Source of the DNA: Pseudomonadota bacterium
GTDB lineage: Bacteria; Pseudomonadota; Alphaproteobacteria; Rhizobiales; Hyphomicrobiaceae
Direction of reading: 5' to 3'
Assembly: GCA_023405815.1 (NCBI GenBank)
Contig: JAEXXM010000019.1
Span: 8,329 to 72,328, forward strand
Length of the DNA: 64,000 nt
Positions 55,237-63,239 of the stretch are shown one piece after another. A program made the position numbers and the translations under genes. Within the stretch, counting starts at the first letter, position 1. Every line of letters begins with the position of its first letter. Under the pieces are notes generated by a model that was not told the origin of the DNA, did not search any database, and worked only from the letters and a program-made list of their open reading frames with translations.

Positions 55237-55590
55237 ATGCGGCTACGCACGGAATTCTGGGTCAAGGCATATATTCGCCGATGCGCTATCGAGGGGGCAT
55301 CGGCGGTTGTCGTGCGTCACGGCGATGACGATGCCGGCGCGGTCTTCATCAAGATCGATCGGCTCGACGGGACGTGCCTCGTGTTCGGTCCTGCTCCGGC
55401 GGGGCTCGAGGGTGCGGAGAGCGATCGACGTTGGACGCCTTGCCTTGATCCGCGCGGCACGGAGCCCGCCGCGGCGGATGCCTTTCTCGCGCGCGAGGCG
55501 AACTTTGACTCCGACCTCTGGGTGGTGGAGGTCGAGGACCGCAAGGGCCGCCACTTCCTCGATGACAGTCTCGTCACAGGTGCCGACTAA
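55237..55590 (+). CDS. DUF1491 family protein
   Basis: A 117-residue soluble protein. RLRTEFWVKAYIRRCAIEGA, AVVVRHGDDDAGAVFIKIDR and EANFDSDLWVVEVEDRKGRH match DUF1491 along its whole length. Function unknown; alphaproteobacteria-restricted family. It probably shares a transcript with the peptidoglycan-binding gene. Confidence 0.85.
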   Translation: MRLRTEFWVKAYIRRCAIEGASAVVVRHGDDDAGAVFIKIDRLDGTCLVFGPAPAGLEGAESDRRWTPCLDPRGTEPAAADAFLAREANFDSDLWVVEVEDRKGRHFLDDSLVTGAD

Positions 55591-55721
55591 CCGCATCGGG
55601 CGTTTAAGGTTTTGGTAACGCCTGTTGTCCCCAACTTGTACACTGTGATTCGTCGGGCTTGCGTCGATCACTCTTGACGACGCAGACGAATCGAGGGGCA
55701 AGCCATGCTTGGGGGAAGCAC

Positions 55722-55913
55722 ATGGCACAGATACTCAGCTTTCGTACCCCAGAGTTCCGCAACAGTTCTTCGGCTGCGAGCCGTCATGAGGATAGGTCTG
55801 CCGAAGTCATCCCTTTTCCCGGCGTTCGCTACGAGCGCTGGGGCGATGAAAGAGCATCCGGCCGGGACGAGCGCGGCTTCCACCGCGACGTGATCGAGCT
55901 CGCGGACCAATAG
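55722..55913 (+). CDS. Small hypothetical protein (63 aa)
   Basis: A 63-residue protein starting MAQILSFRTPEFRNSSSAAS with an internal VIPFPGVRYERWGDERASG and an acidic C terminus. GGGGGA lies six bases before the ATG. An upstream ATG at 55705 in another frame gives no plausible product. No family recognised; the composition suggests a soluble, partly disordered protein. Confidence 0.6.
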   Translation: MAQILSFRTPEFRNSSSAASRHEDRSAEVIPFPGVRYERWGDERASGRDERGFHRDVIELADQ

Positions 55914-55940
55914 CTTCCAGTCACAGCGTATCTGTATAGG

Positions 55941-56519
55941 TCAGAAGGATCGTGCCGTGCAGCGGGCGTCCTTCAGTACGGCTTCGACGTGCCGCTGATA
56001 GGAGAATCCCTTGTCGGGACCGCGGACGACGACGATGCCGCGCGTCGCCGGAACGATGGTCGGCTGCTGAGCGTCGCGTGCGATGCCGCGCGCTTCGGGC
56101 GTGACACCGAGGAAGGCATCCTCGGACGGGACGATCGCGAGCTGAATGGGAGTCGGCCGTGACGACACCGACGCAGCGGCATAGATGTTGTCGCCCTGGG
56201 GGTTCATCACGGTGAGCGTCCAGCCAATGTCGGGGGGCAGGGTCGACGTGACCGTCACGGGACCGCCCGAGGCATCGAAGCGGCACATCGCATAGCGCGC
56301 GTCGGGCGACAGGAACGGCAGCGGCTCGGCGCCGGGTGCGCTGACGTTGAGGAGCTGCATGCGATTGACGGGCAGGCCCGGAGCCAACCGGCTGTAGGCG
56401 GATGCGGCCGTCAGATACGGAGCGGCGAGCGTCGCGCAGATGTGGAGTATGCCAGCCGCGACGGGGGCGGCAATGATGAGCTGCCAATTTGCGTGCTTCA
56501 GGATATTGGCAAATTTCAT
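55941..56519 (-). CDS. DUF1254-like envelope protein
   Basis: A 192-residue protein with one N-terminal membrane helix (LIIAAPVAAGILHICATLAA) and a C-terminal beta-rich domain (MCRFDASGGPVTVTSTLPPD, IGWTLTVMNPQGDNIYAAAS). It resembles the DUF1254 partners that accompany DUF1214 proteins. Its ATG overlaps the stop of the DUF1214 gene (ATGA), so the two are coupled and likely form a complex in the envelope. Confidence 0.7.
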   Translation of the reverse strand: MKFANILKHANWQLIIAAPVAAGILHICATLAAPYLTAASAYSRLAPGLPVNRMQLLNVSAPGAEPLPFLSPDARYAMCRFDASGGPVTVTSTLPPDIGWTLTVMNPQGDNIYAAASVSSRPTPIQLAIVPSEDAFLGVTPEARGIARDAQQPTIVPATRGIVVVRGPDKGFSYQRHVEAVLKDARCTARSF

Positions 56520-57184
56520 CGGCACTGCACCCGTCGGATCACCGGTAGCGTCTTCGGCTCGACGTCCGCCTTGCCGAGCATGGACGTGCGCACATCGAAG
56601 GTCGTGTACATCATGGCAAGCCGGCCGGCGCCGCCGGTCGGGAGCCAGTTGCCGGGGCTCGCCTCGCGCGAAAGGGTGACGGCGAAGCTTCCGTCCGGGC
56701 GGAGCGCAGTCGATTGACTCGTGTAGGCGTGGCGCTGCGCAGCGTTCGCGATGAGATCACCGCGGTCGTTGAAGACGGTCAGGCTCCACCAGTTGTTCCC
56801 GGTATCGCGGCCTTCGACGACATATTCGCAAGAGGAGTGCAGTCGCTTGCCCTCGCTGTCGGTGTAGGCGAGGTAGGTGATCGCGATCTCGGTCGTCAGC
56901 TGCAGCGTACCGAGGCGGGCAAAGTGTGCGCGCGTGTAAGGGTCGGCGTCGGCGCGGCCGGCTGAGGTCCATCCGATCCACGGGCCGTGCTTCTCGGTCG
57001 TCAGCGTCGTGCCGACATCGATCATATACCAGCTCGAGGCGAGCCCGAGGATGAGCACGGCGCCGATGAACGCCGCCCAATCGCCGAGGATGCCGATGAG
57101 GATCGACAGGCGCTTGTGAAGCCGGTGCAGGCCGACATGAATCGGCGTCAAGGCGCTATGGGATAGCACGTTCGGGCGATCCAT
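56516..57184 (-). CDS. DUF1214 domain protein
   Basis: A 222-residue protein with a membrane helix near residue 40 (FIGAVLILGLASSWYMIDVG). The DUF1214 beta domain follows: GRADADPYTRAHFARLGTLQ, LHSSCEYVVEGRDTGNNWWS and LTVFNDRGDLIANAAQRHAY. Function unknown; some DUF1214 proteins occur with cell-envelope enzymes. The start lies inside the 3' end of the PBP gene (29-base overlap), so all three genes probably form one operon. Confidence 0.82.
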   Translation of the reverse strand: MDRPNVLSHSALTPIHVGLHRLHKRLSILIGILGDWAAFIGAVLILGLASSWYMIDVGTTLTTEKHGPWIGWTSAGRADADPYTRAHFARLGTLQLTTEIAITYLAYTDSEGKRLHSSCEYVVEGRDTGNNWWSLTVFNDRGDLIANAAQRHAYTSQSTALRPDGSFAVTLSREASPGNWLPTGGAGRLAMMYTTFDVRTSMLGKADVEPKTLPVIRRVQCR

Positions 57185-59438
57185 CGAGCGGCGGGGATGC
57201 CACGCCGAGCGTTGCGCGGCGCGGCTCGGTTGGCGGGGCGATGCTGTCAGCGCGGCGTCCGGGCGGAGTGCTCGGTGCCGTCGGGTTGCTGCCGGTGCTG
57301 CTCGGCGTCGTCGGCTGCGGCTCGGCGATCCCTCCCGCCTTGCGCAGCGCCTGTGCGGCCTTGCGGAGGGCGTCGCGTGTCTGATCCGACATCAAGCTCG
57401 ATGTGGTGCGCTGTGCCTCAGGGGCGCCGGCGCTGTCGGGGCGAAGGGCGGCGATGCGCTGCTGCTCGGCGACCTGAACGGGGTGCGGCTGCAGTCCGGG
57501 AATGGTGGGGATGTTCATGTCGGTGTGCACCACGGACATGAACGAATGCCACACGGGAGAAGCGAAGACGCCGCCCGTCGTGCCGCCCGACATCGGCCGG
57601 TTGTCGTCGTTGCCGAGCCAAACGGTGCCGACGTACTTGCCGGTGAAGCCGACGAACCAGGCGTCCTTGGGTCCAGTGCTCGTGCCGGTCTTGCCGGCGA
57701 CGTTGGTGAACTCGAGCTGCGCCCGCTGACCCGTGCCTTCGGTGACGACCTTGTTCATCATCCAGTTGAGGCCCTCGGCCACTTTCCTTTCGACGACCTG
57801 TGGGGCTTCCGGCTCGTCGCGGTCGCGGCTGTAGACGAGGTCGCCCTTGGAGCTGACCAGGTCGAGAATTGCGTATGGCTTGGCGAGCTTGCCTCCGTTG
57901 GCAAAGGTGGCGATGCCACCGGCATGCTCGAGCGGGCTGATGCCGTAGTCGCCGAGCGCCATCGAGCACGTCTTGCGAATGCCGGTGATGCCGACCCGGC
58001 GGGTCATCTCGATCACCTTGTCGCGCCCGACGGCGAACGACAGCTCGGCAGCCACCGTGTTGAGCGACTTGGCGAGCGCATTCCACAACGGCATGCGCCC
58101 GCCTCCGCCATGGCTGCCGCCGTAGTTCTGCGGGTGCCAGCGGCCGCAGCTGCGCGAGGCATCGCGCACCGACGTGTTGGGTGTGTAGCCGTTCTCCAGC
58201 GCGGTGGCATACACGTACACTTTGAACGATGACCCCGGCTGGCGGCGAGCGTGCGTGGCGCGATTGAACTGGCTCTCGCCGTAATCCGGGCCCCCGGTGA
58301 TGGCGCGCACGGCGCCGTCGGTCTCCATCAGAACGATCGCGCCCGAGGTGATGCGATTGCCGCGATAGTTGCGCAAGGCTTGGGTGAGCGCCTCGTCGGT
58401 CGCCTTTTGCATATTGAGATCGACGGTGGTGCGCGCGGTCAAGACGTACTGGCCTTTGCCGGCGGCGATGCGCTGCACCTCCTCGAAGGCCCAGTCGAGG
58501 AACCAGTCGGGGCTGTTGGGATTGCGGTTCTCGACGATCTTCGCAGGATGCACGCGGGCCCAGTGCACCTGCCCGGCCGTGTAGAAGCCTGCCTCGACGA
58601 GATTGTTCAACACCTCGTTGGTGCGCGCGCGCGAGGCGGGAAGATTGACGTGGGGAGCGTACTTGGTGGGCGCCTTGAAGAGGCCGGCGAGCATCGCCGA
58701 CTCGGCGAGGTTGATCTGCCGGACCGACTTGCCGAAGTAGTATTGCGAGGCTGCCTCGACGCCGAAGGCGCCGCCGCCCATGTAGGCGCGGTCGAAGTAG
58801 AACTTCAGGATCTCGCGCTTGTTGAAGCGGCTCTCAAGCAGGAGCGCGAGGAACGCTTCCTTGATTTTGCGCTGGAACGAGCGCTCCGAGGAGAGGAAGA
58901 GGTTCTTCGCCACCTGCTGGGTGATCGATGAGCCGCCCTGCACGACCTCGTTGGCCTGGAGGTTCGTCGCAAGAGCGCGCAGCGTGCCGAAGACGTCGAT
59001 GCCCCAGTGCTCGAAGAAGCGGCGATCCTCGGTGGCGAGTGCCGCCCGAATGAGGGATTCGGGGATCTCGTCGAGCGGCACGGCGTCGTTGTGGAGAATG
59101 CCGCGCTTGCCGATCTCGTTGCCGTTCTGATCGAGGAACTTCACCGCGTACTGTCCGGTGAGGAACTTGCCCTCGTTGAACTCGTTGAAGGCAGGGATGG
59201 CGAGCGCGAACATGACGACAAAGCCGCCCATCCCGAGGGTCAGCCCCTCGGACGCGGCCTCGTTCAGCAGGCGCTTCCAGCCGGTCAGCTTGAAACGGGC
59301 GAAAAAGCTGGTGCCGGCATCCCAGAAGTCGCTGAACTTGGCCCAGGTCTCGGCGATCGTGGAATCGATCTTGGAATCGAGCCCGAGCCAATCGATGACC
59401 CGCTCGCGGCGCCCACGTCTGAAGAGCCAATCCTGCAC
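57156..59438 (-). CDS. Class A penicillin-binding protein (PBP1-type)
   Basis: A 760-residue bifunctional peptidoglycan synthase. It has a membrane anchor (~68-88), a glycosyltransferase domain (ALATEDRRFFEHWGIDVFGT, VQGGSSITQQVAKNLFLSSE) and a transpeptidase domain with SxxK in RQPGSSFKVYVYATAL, SxN in KSLNTVA and KTGTS in VAGKTGTSTGPKDAWFVG. A Pro/Ser/Thr-rich tail of ~90 residues follows. It builds cell-wall glycan and cross-links it. The start is GTG at 59438 with modest support. Its 3' end overlaps DUF1214. Confidence 0.94.
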   Translation of the reverse strand: MQDWLFRRGRRERVIDWLGLDSKIDSTIAETWAKFSDFWDAGTSFFARFKLTGWKRLLNEAASEGLTLGMGGFVVMFALAIPAFNEFNEGKFLTGQYAVKFLDQNGNEIGKRGILHNDAVPLDEIPESLIRAALATEDRRFFEHWGIDVFGTLRALATNLQANEVVQGGSSITQQVAKNLFLSSERSFQRKIKEAFLALLLESRFNKREILKFYFDRAYMGGGAFGVEAASQYYFGKSVRQINLAESAMLAGLFKAPTKYAPHVNLPASRARTNEVLNNLVEAGFYTAGQVHWARVHPAKIVENRNPNSPDWFLDWAFEEVQRIAAGKGQYVLTARTTVDLNMQKATDEALTQALRNYRGNRITSGAIVLMETDGAVRAITGGPDYGESQFNRATHARRQPGSSFKVYVYATALENGYTPNTSVRDASRSCGRWHPQNYGGSHGGGGRMPLWNALAKSLNTVAAELSFAVGRDKVIEMTRRVGITGIRKTCSMALGDYGISPLEHAGGIATFANGGKLAKPYAILDLVSSKGDLVYSRDRDEPEAPQVVERKVAEGLNWMMNKVVTEGTGQRAQLEFTNVAGKTGTSTGPKDAWFVGFTGKYVGTVWLGNDDNRPMSGGTTGGVFASPVWHSFMSVVHTDMNIPTIPGLQPHPVQVAEQQRIAALRPDSAGAPEAQRTTSSLMSDQTRDALRKAAQALRKAGGIAEPQPTTPSSTGSNPTAPSTPPGRRADSIAPPTEPRRATLGVASPPLDGSPERAIP

Positions 59439-59662
59439 GTCGTTCCGCCCGGGCTCGTCGAGTTCGCCGGGCGCCCAAGCCCGGTGCCGATTTGATTAGA
59501 ATCCTCGACGCTTATACCTGCGCCGGGGTGGTGATGTTAAGGCGAGAGTAGCGCCTCCTGGGGATGGGAGGGTGCCACACTTAGTGCAGAATTGTCACAA
59601 GGGGTGGTGGAGCCCTCGTTTCCCGCTGCCCGGCCGTGAAAGGTTCTCGTGTCAGGACATTG

Positions 59663-60790
59663 TCATTGCTCGCCGGCGAGCGCGTCGGTCGAGCTCCAGA
59701 TCATCGTCCGGTTGCGACCCTTCTCCTTGGCCTCATACAGCATCTGGTCGGCGCGCTGGATGAGCGCGCGCGGTGGCTCGCCGTCGAATATCTGAGCGAT
59801 TCCAAACGAGGCCGTCAGGCGCCCGAACTCTCTATCGAACGCTTCGTCGGGACCTCCGTGGAGCTCGAAGCTCTTGCGGATACGTTCGGCTATTGCGAAC
59901 GCATCACCCATGGCGGTCTTCGGCAACACGATCGCAAACTCTTCGCCGCCGTAGCGGGCGACGAGGTCGCTACCGCGCACCTTGTCCGAGAGCAGATCGG
60001 CGAAGGCCTTGAGGACTCTGTCGCCGGCCGCATGGCCATAGGTGTCGTTCACCTCCTTGAAGTGATCGATATCCGTCATGATGAGGCACAAGGGCGTGCC
60101 GGCCGCATGCGAGTGATCGACGGCGACGGCCAGGAACTGCTCGAAACGCCGGCGATTGGCGACCGAGGTCAGAGGATCGAGCGCGGCGAGCTTCTCGGCG
60201 TGGGTCAGGCGCTGACGGAGCGTCGAAGCTTGATCCTGAGCCTCCTGCAGCCGACCTTCCAGGTCGCGCATCTCGCGCTCGTTGTTCTTGTTCTTCGAGA
60301 TCAATGCCTGGACCACCTCGCGCAGCTCGGTGACGTTGGTGACCGTAGCGAGGTGGGCGTTGGTGTCCTTCAGAGACGCGACGTGATCCTTGGAGCTTTC
60401 GAGCTGCCCGGCGATGAGGACGATCAGCCGGCCGAGCTGCCTTTCAAGCTCGTCGCGGACGGCATCGACGTCGGCGCGTGCGTGTCCATGCGAATCTGCG
60501 GGGACGACGGCTGGGCGCGTTACCGGCGTCCGCGTCCGGCGGAGCATGCGGCCAGCGAGATCGGACAGGTCCGTCCGATAGGTCAGCAAGCCGGCCGTCG
60601 AGAGTGCGAACGCGGCAAGCAGCGCGTTCGTCCAACTCACCTCCGGGAGCAGCTCGCCGAGCTTGGAGAAATCAAAAAAAGCGAGGGAGGGCCAATCCCA
60701 AGATTCATGACCGAGGCCGAAGACGATGCCCAGCGTCAGGGTCGAGCCGATCAATGAACCAAGTAGGTAATTGAGCACCGCCTTAGGCAT
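59663..60790 (-). CDS. GGDEF diguanylate cyclase
   Basis: A 375-residue protein with two N-terminal membrane helices (~4-25, ~52-70), a coiled-coil linker (~110-195), and a C-terminal GGDEF domain with the active site RYGGEEFAIVLPKTAMGD and the substrate site FKEVNDTYGHAAGDRVL. It makes cyclic di-GMP from two GTP. The active-site variant is GGEEF, which is usually active. No I-site RxxD was identified with certainty. Single gene. Confidence 0.94.
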   Translation of the reverse strand: MPKAVLNYLLGSLIGSTLTLGIVFGLGHESWDWPSLAFFDFSKLGELLPEVSWTNALLAAFALSTAGLLTYRTDLSDLAGRMLRRTRTPVTRPAVVPADSHGHARADVDAVRDELERQLGRLIVLIAGQLESSKDHVASLKDTNAHLATVTNVTELREVVQALISKNKNNEREMRDLEGRLQEAQDQASTLRQRLTHAEKLAALDPLTSVANRRRFEQFLAVAVDHSHAAGTPLCLIMTDIDHFKEVNDTYGHAAGDRVLKAFADLLSDKVRGSDLVARYGGEEFAIVLPKTAMGDAFAIAERIRKSFELHGGPDEAFDREFGRLTASFGIAQIFDGEPPRALIQRADQMLYEAKEKGRNRTMIWSSTDALAGEQ

Positions 60791-60973
60791 AATGGCGTCC
60801 CGCTGAAAAAATATGGTCAGTGCAACTTACCGCATTTTGCTTTCATGCGTGCGCTGAAGGGTAGTCGTTGGATGCAATGGGTACCGGGTGGTGGTTAGCG
60901 AAACCCAAAGGCAGATTCGTCCTGGGCCGCAAGTTTGTCTTTGGTCGGAAAGTCCACCCCCGAGGTAGGAATA

Positions 60974-61126
60974 ATGTCGCCTGCCGCGGCGCAGAGCGAA
61001 ACGCTATTGCCGCAAGCTTTGAGGAAATTCAATACGACAGAAGTTCTCACCGAAATCGGCGGTCGGATGTTGCGGTATGGCTGCGGGGCCGTCTTTACGA
61101 ATTGGGTCAAGTTATCCCCAGCGTGA
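60974..61126 (+). CDS. Small protein (50 aa) upstream of the GTA-like cluster
   Basis: A 50-residue frame, MSPAAAQSETLLPQALRKFN then TTEVLTEIGGRMLRYGCGAV and FTNWVKLSPA. AGGA lies three bases before the ATG. It is followed by a strong terminator, which supports a real short transcript. No family recognised. It may be independent of the downstream cluster. Confidence 0.5.
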   Translation: MSPAAAQSETLLPQALRKFNTTEVLTEIGGRMLRYGCGAVFTNWVKLSPA

Positions 61127-61163
61127 CGCTGCCGGGCTATGTTTCAGCTATAACGCGAGAGTT

Positions 61164-61198
61164 GCGCCGGCGGCCCCGCCCCGGCGCTTTTTGTTTTT
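61164..61198 (+). terminator. Rho-independent terminator before the GTA-like cluster
   Basis: GCGCCGG (61164-61170), 10-base loop, CCGGCGC (61181-61187), then TTTTTGTTTTT. It separates the small upstream frame from the first GTA-like gene, so the cluster must start from a promoter near or inside 61198-61236 or read through. Confidence 0.85.
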
Positions 61199-61235
61199 CG
61201 CGTCGCTGCGGTGTTTCGGAGAGCTCGCCCCAGGC

Positions 61236-61760
61236 ATGCGTATCAGGTTCGAGGACGCGGAACTGGCGGTGATGCAACGGGAGTACGAGGAGACGCCGCT
61301 CACGGTCGCTGCGATCGGAGTGCGGCACGGCTGCTCGGGGCAGTACGTCTGCAAGCTCGCCAAGCTCTTTGGCTGGAAGTTGCGAAGTGCGAGCAAGGGG
61401 ACCCTCAACGCGTCGCTGCTGCCGCCGGTGGCCCCCAGCCAGCGGATCATCGAGGAGCCGGGCATCGCGCAGCGGCTCTGCAAGGTCATCAAGAAGAAAC
61501 TCGACCAGATGGAGAAGAACATGGACAGCGGAGAATTGAGCTCCGCCGACCTCGAACGCGATGCCAAGGCGATCGCCTCGATGATCGGCGGCATGCAGAA
61601 GGTGGTTCCGGTTCCCGACGAAGACAAAGTGAGCAAGCCCGATGACGCCAGATGCGCCGCCGTCGCCAACACCGATGAGGTGGAGCGACTTCAGCGCGAG
61701 ATTATCGAGCGCTTTGAGCGCATCGAGAAGCGTCGGCAAGCTGAGCGAGGATCTCAGTGA
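61236..61760 (+). CDS. GTA-type terminase small subunit-like protein
   Basis: A 174-residue protein. The N-terminal half is a helix-turn-helix (AVMQREYEETPLTVAAIGVR, HGCSGQYVCKLAKLFGWKLR), and the C-terminal half is helical and charged (RLCKVIKKKLDQMEKNMDSG, ERDAKAIASMIGGMQKVVPV). Position directly before a large terminase and these features fit the small terminase (gp1-type) of gene transfer agents. GGAGAG precedes the ATG. Its 3' end overlaps the large-terminase frame by up to 119 bases. Confidence 0.72.
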   Translation: MRIRFEDAELAVMQREYEETPLTVAAIGVRHGCSGQYVCKLAKLFGWKLRSASKGTLNASLLPPVAPSQRIIEEPGIAQRLCKVIKKKLDQMEKNMDSGELSSADLERDAKAIASMIGGMQKVVPVPDEDKVSKPDDARCAAVANTDEVERLQREIIERFERIEKRRQAERGSQ

Positions 61761-63030
61761 GTTCACTGCCGACGAGCTGCGGCTGATCCTCGCGCACTGG
61801 CCGCTGTGGGCGCGCGATGATCAGCTGCCGCCGCCGATGCGGGAAACTGGTGAAGCTTGGCGCGTGTGGCTGATCCTGGGCGGGCGCGGCGCAGGCAAGA
61901 CGCGCGCCGGTGCCGAGTGGATCACCGCCAAGGCCCTCGGACGCACAAGTGACGGTTCTCCCGCCGCAGGGCGCATCGCGCTCGTCGGCGAGACGCTTCT
62001 CGACGTGCGCCGGGTGATGATCGAGGGCGTGTCAGGGCTGCTCGCAGTGAGCCGACCTGGAGAGCGGCCGCACTTCGAGCCGTCGAAGGGACAGCTCACG
62101 TTCGCATCCGGCGCCATTGCGCAGGTGTTCTCGGCCGAGGACCCCGACAGTCTGCGCGGGCCGCAGTTCGACGCAGCCTGGTGCGACGAGGTCGCCAAGT
62201 GGCGGCACCCGGAAAGGACCTGGGACATGCTGCAGTTCGCGCTGCGCATCGGGGCGGCGCCGCAAATGGTGGCGACGACGACGCCGCGCGCGACGGCGTT
62301 CGTGAAGCGGCTCATTGCCGACAAGGGAACGGTCGTCACGCGCGCTTCGACGGCGGACAACGCCGACAACCTCGCTCCGGCGTTCATCGACGAGATGATG
62401 CGGCGCTATGCGGGCACGGCGCTGGGGCGGCAGGAGCTCAATGGCGAGATCATCGACGATACCTCGGGCGCACTGTGGCGGCGCGACTGGATCGAGGAGC
62501 ATCGCGTGCGCGCCGCGCCTGAGCTGGGCGAGATCGTCGTCGCCGTCGATCCGCCCGTCACGGCGACGGCGGAGTCGGACGCGTGCGGCATCGTCATCGC
62601 CGGGCGGGGAGACGATGGACGCGCATATGTCCTCGCCGACCGCACGCTGCAGGGCCGCGAGCCGCAGATCTGGGCCCGCGCGGTGATCGCTGCCTATCGC
62701 GACTTTCTCGCCGACCGCGTCGTCGCCGAGGTGAACCAGGGCGGCGATCTCGTCGTCAGTGTGCTGCGGCAGATCGACGAGAACGTCGCGGTGCGGCAAG
62801 TGCGAGCGACGCGCGGCAAGTGGCTGAGGGCGGAGCCGGTCGCGGCGCTCTACGCGGAAGGACGCGTGGCGCACGTCGGTGTGTTCGAGGAATTGGAGGA
62901 CCAGATGCGCGTGTTTGGCGCAGACGGCCTCGCCAAAGGCCGCTCGCCCGACCGGCTCGATGCGCTCGTCTGGGCGCTCACCGATCTGATGATCGACGCC
63001 GCCGCCCGCCCCGCGGTGCGCAGAATTTGA
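61642..63030 (+). CDS. Large terminase subunit (GTA/DNA packaging type)
   Basis: Up to 462 residues. The ATPase domain has Walker A LILGGRGAGKTRAGAEW, Walker B region FDAAWCDEVAKW, and coupling motif TTTPRAT. The C-terminal RNase H-like nuclease starts at EIVVAVDPPVTATAESDACG, with a second acidic cluster VVAEVNQGGDLVVS and a final RSPDRLDALVWALTDL. It packages DNA into capsids. The true start may be downstream of 61642 (for example ATG 61675), since the N-terminal ~25 residues are low-complexity and overlap the previous gene. Its family resemblance is to GTA TerL proteins. Confidence 0.92.
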   Translation: MTPDAPPSPTPMRWSDFSARLSSALSASRSVGKLSEDLSEFTADELRLILAHWPLWARDDQLPPPMRETGEAWRVWLILGGRGAGKTRAGAEWITAKALGRTSDGSPAAGRIALVGETLLDVRRVMIEGVSGLLAVSRPGERPHFEPSKGQLTFASGAIAQVFSAEDPDSLRGPQFDAAWCDEVAKWRHPERTWDMLQFALRIGAAPQMVATTTPRATAFVKRLIADKGTVVTRASTADNADNLAPAFIDEMMRRYAGTALGRQELNGEIIDDTSGALWRRDWIEEHRVRAAPELGEIVVAVDPPVTATAESDACGIVIAGRGDDGRAYVLADRTLQGREPQIWARAVIAAYRDFLADRVVAEVNQGGDLVVSVLRQIDENVAVRQVRATRGKWLRAEPVAALYAEGRVAHVGVFEELEDQMRVFGADGLAKGRSPDRLDALVWALTDLMIDAAARPAVRRI

Positions 63031-63049
63031 GTTGGGTTGCCTCCTTCAA

Positions 63050-63195
63050 ACGTCATCCCGGCGCAGGCCGGGATCTACGCAAGTCTCAACGTGCCCTAGG
63101 TCGGCAGAAAGCCACGCGCGGCTAGCACATCATTCTTCTTCGCGAAGAGAGTTCGCTGAAGCTGGCGGGGGTCCCGACCTGCGTCGGGATGACGT
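63050..63195. repeat. Inverted-repeat element (MITE-like) between terminase and portal
   Basis: Left end ACGTCATCCCGGCGCAGGCC begins at 63050. The right end, read in reverse complement from 63195, is ACGTCATCCCGACGCAGGTC. The ~25-base ends differ at three positions. Each end is itself a hairpin (left: ATCCCGGC-GCAG-GCCGGGAT, 63055-63074). The core of ~95 bases has no coding frame. It resembles dispersed palindromic repeats of alphaproteobacterial genomes. Confidence 0.7.
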
Positions 63196-63239
63196 TGGTG
63201 CGCGGGTGAGTGCCGCAAGCAACACAAAGAAGGAAACGC

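Noticed and set aside
60895..61110. A minus-strand frame in the gap before the GTA-like cluster
   Set aside because: No ribosome-binding site and no protein-like composition. The plus-strand frame at 60974 has a start signal and terminator instead.
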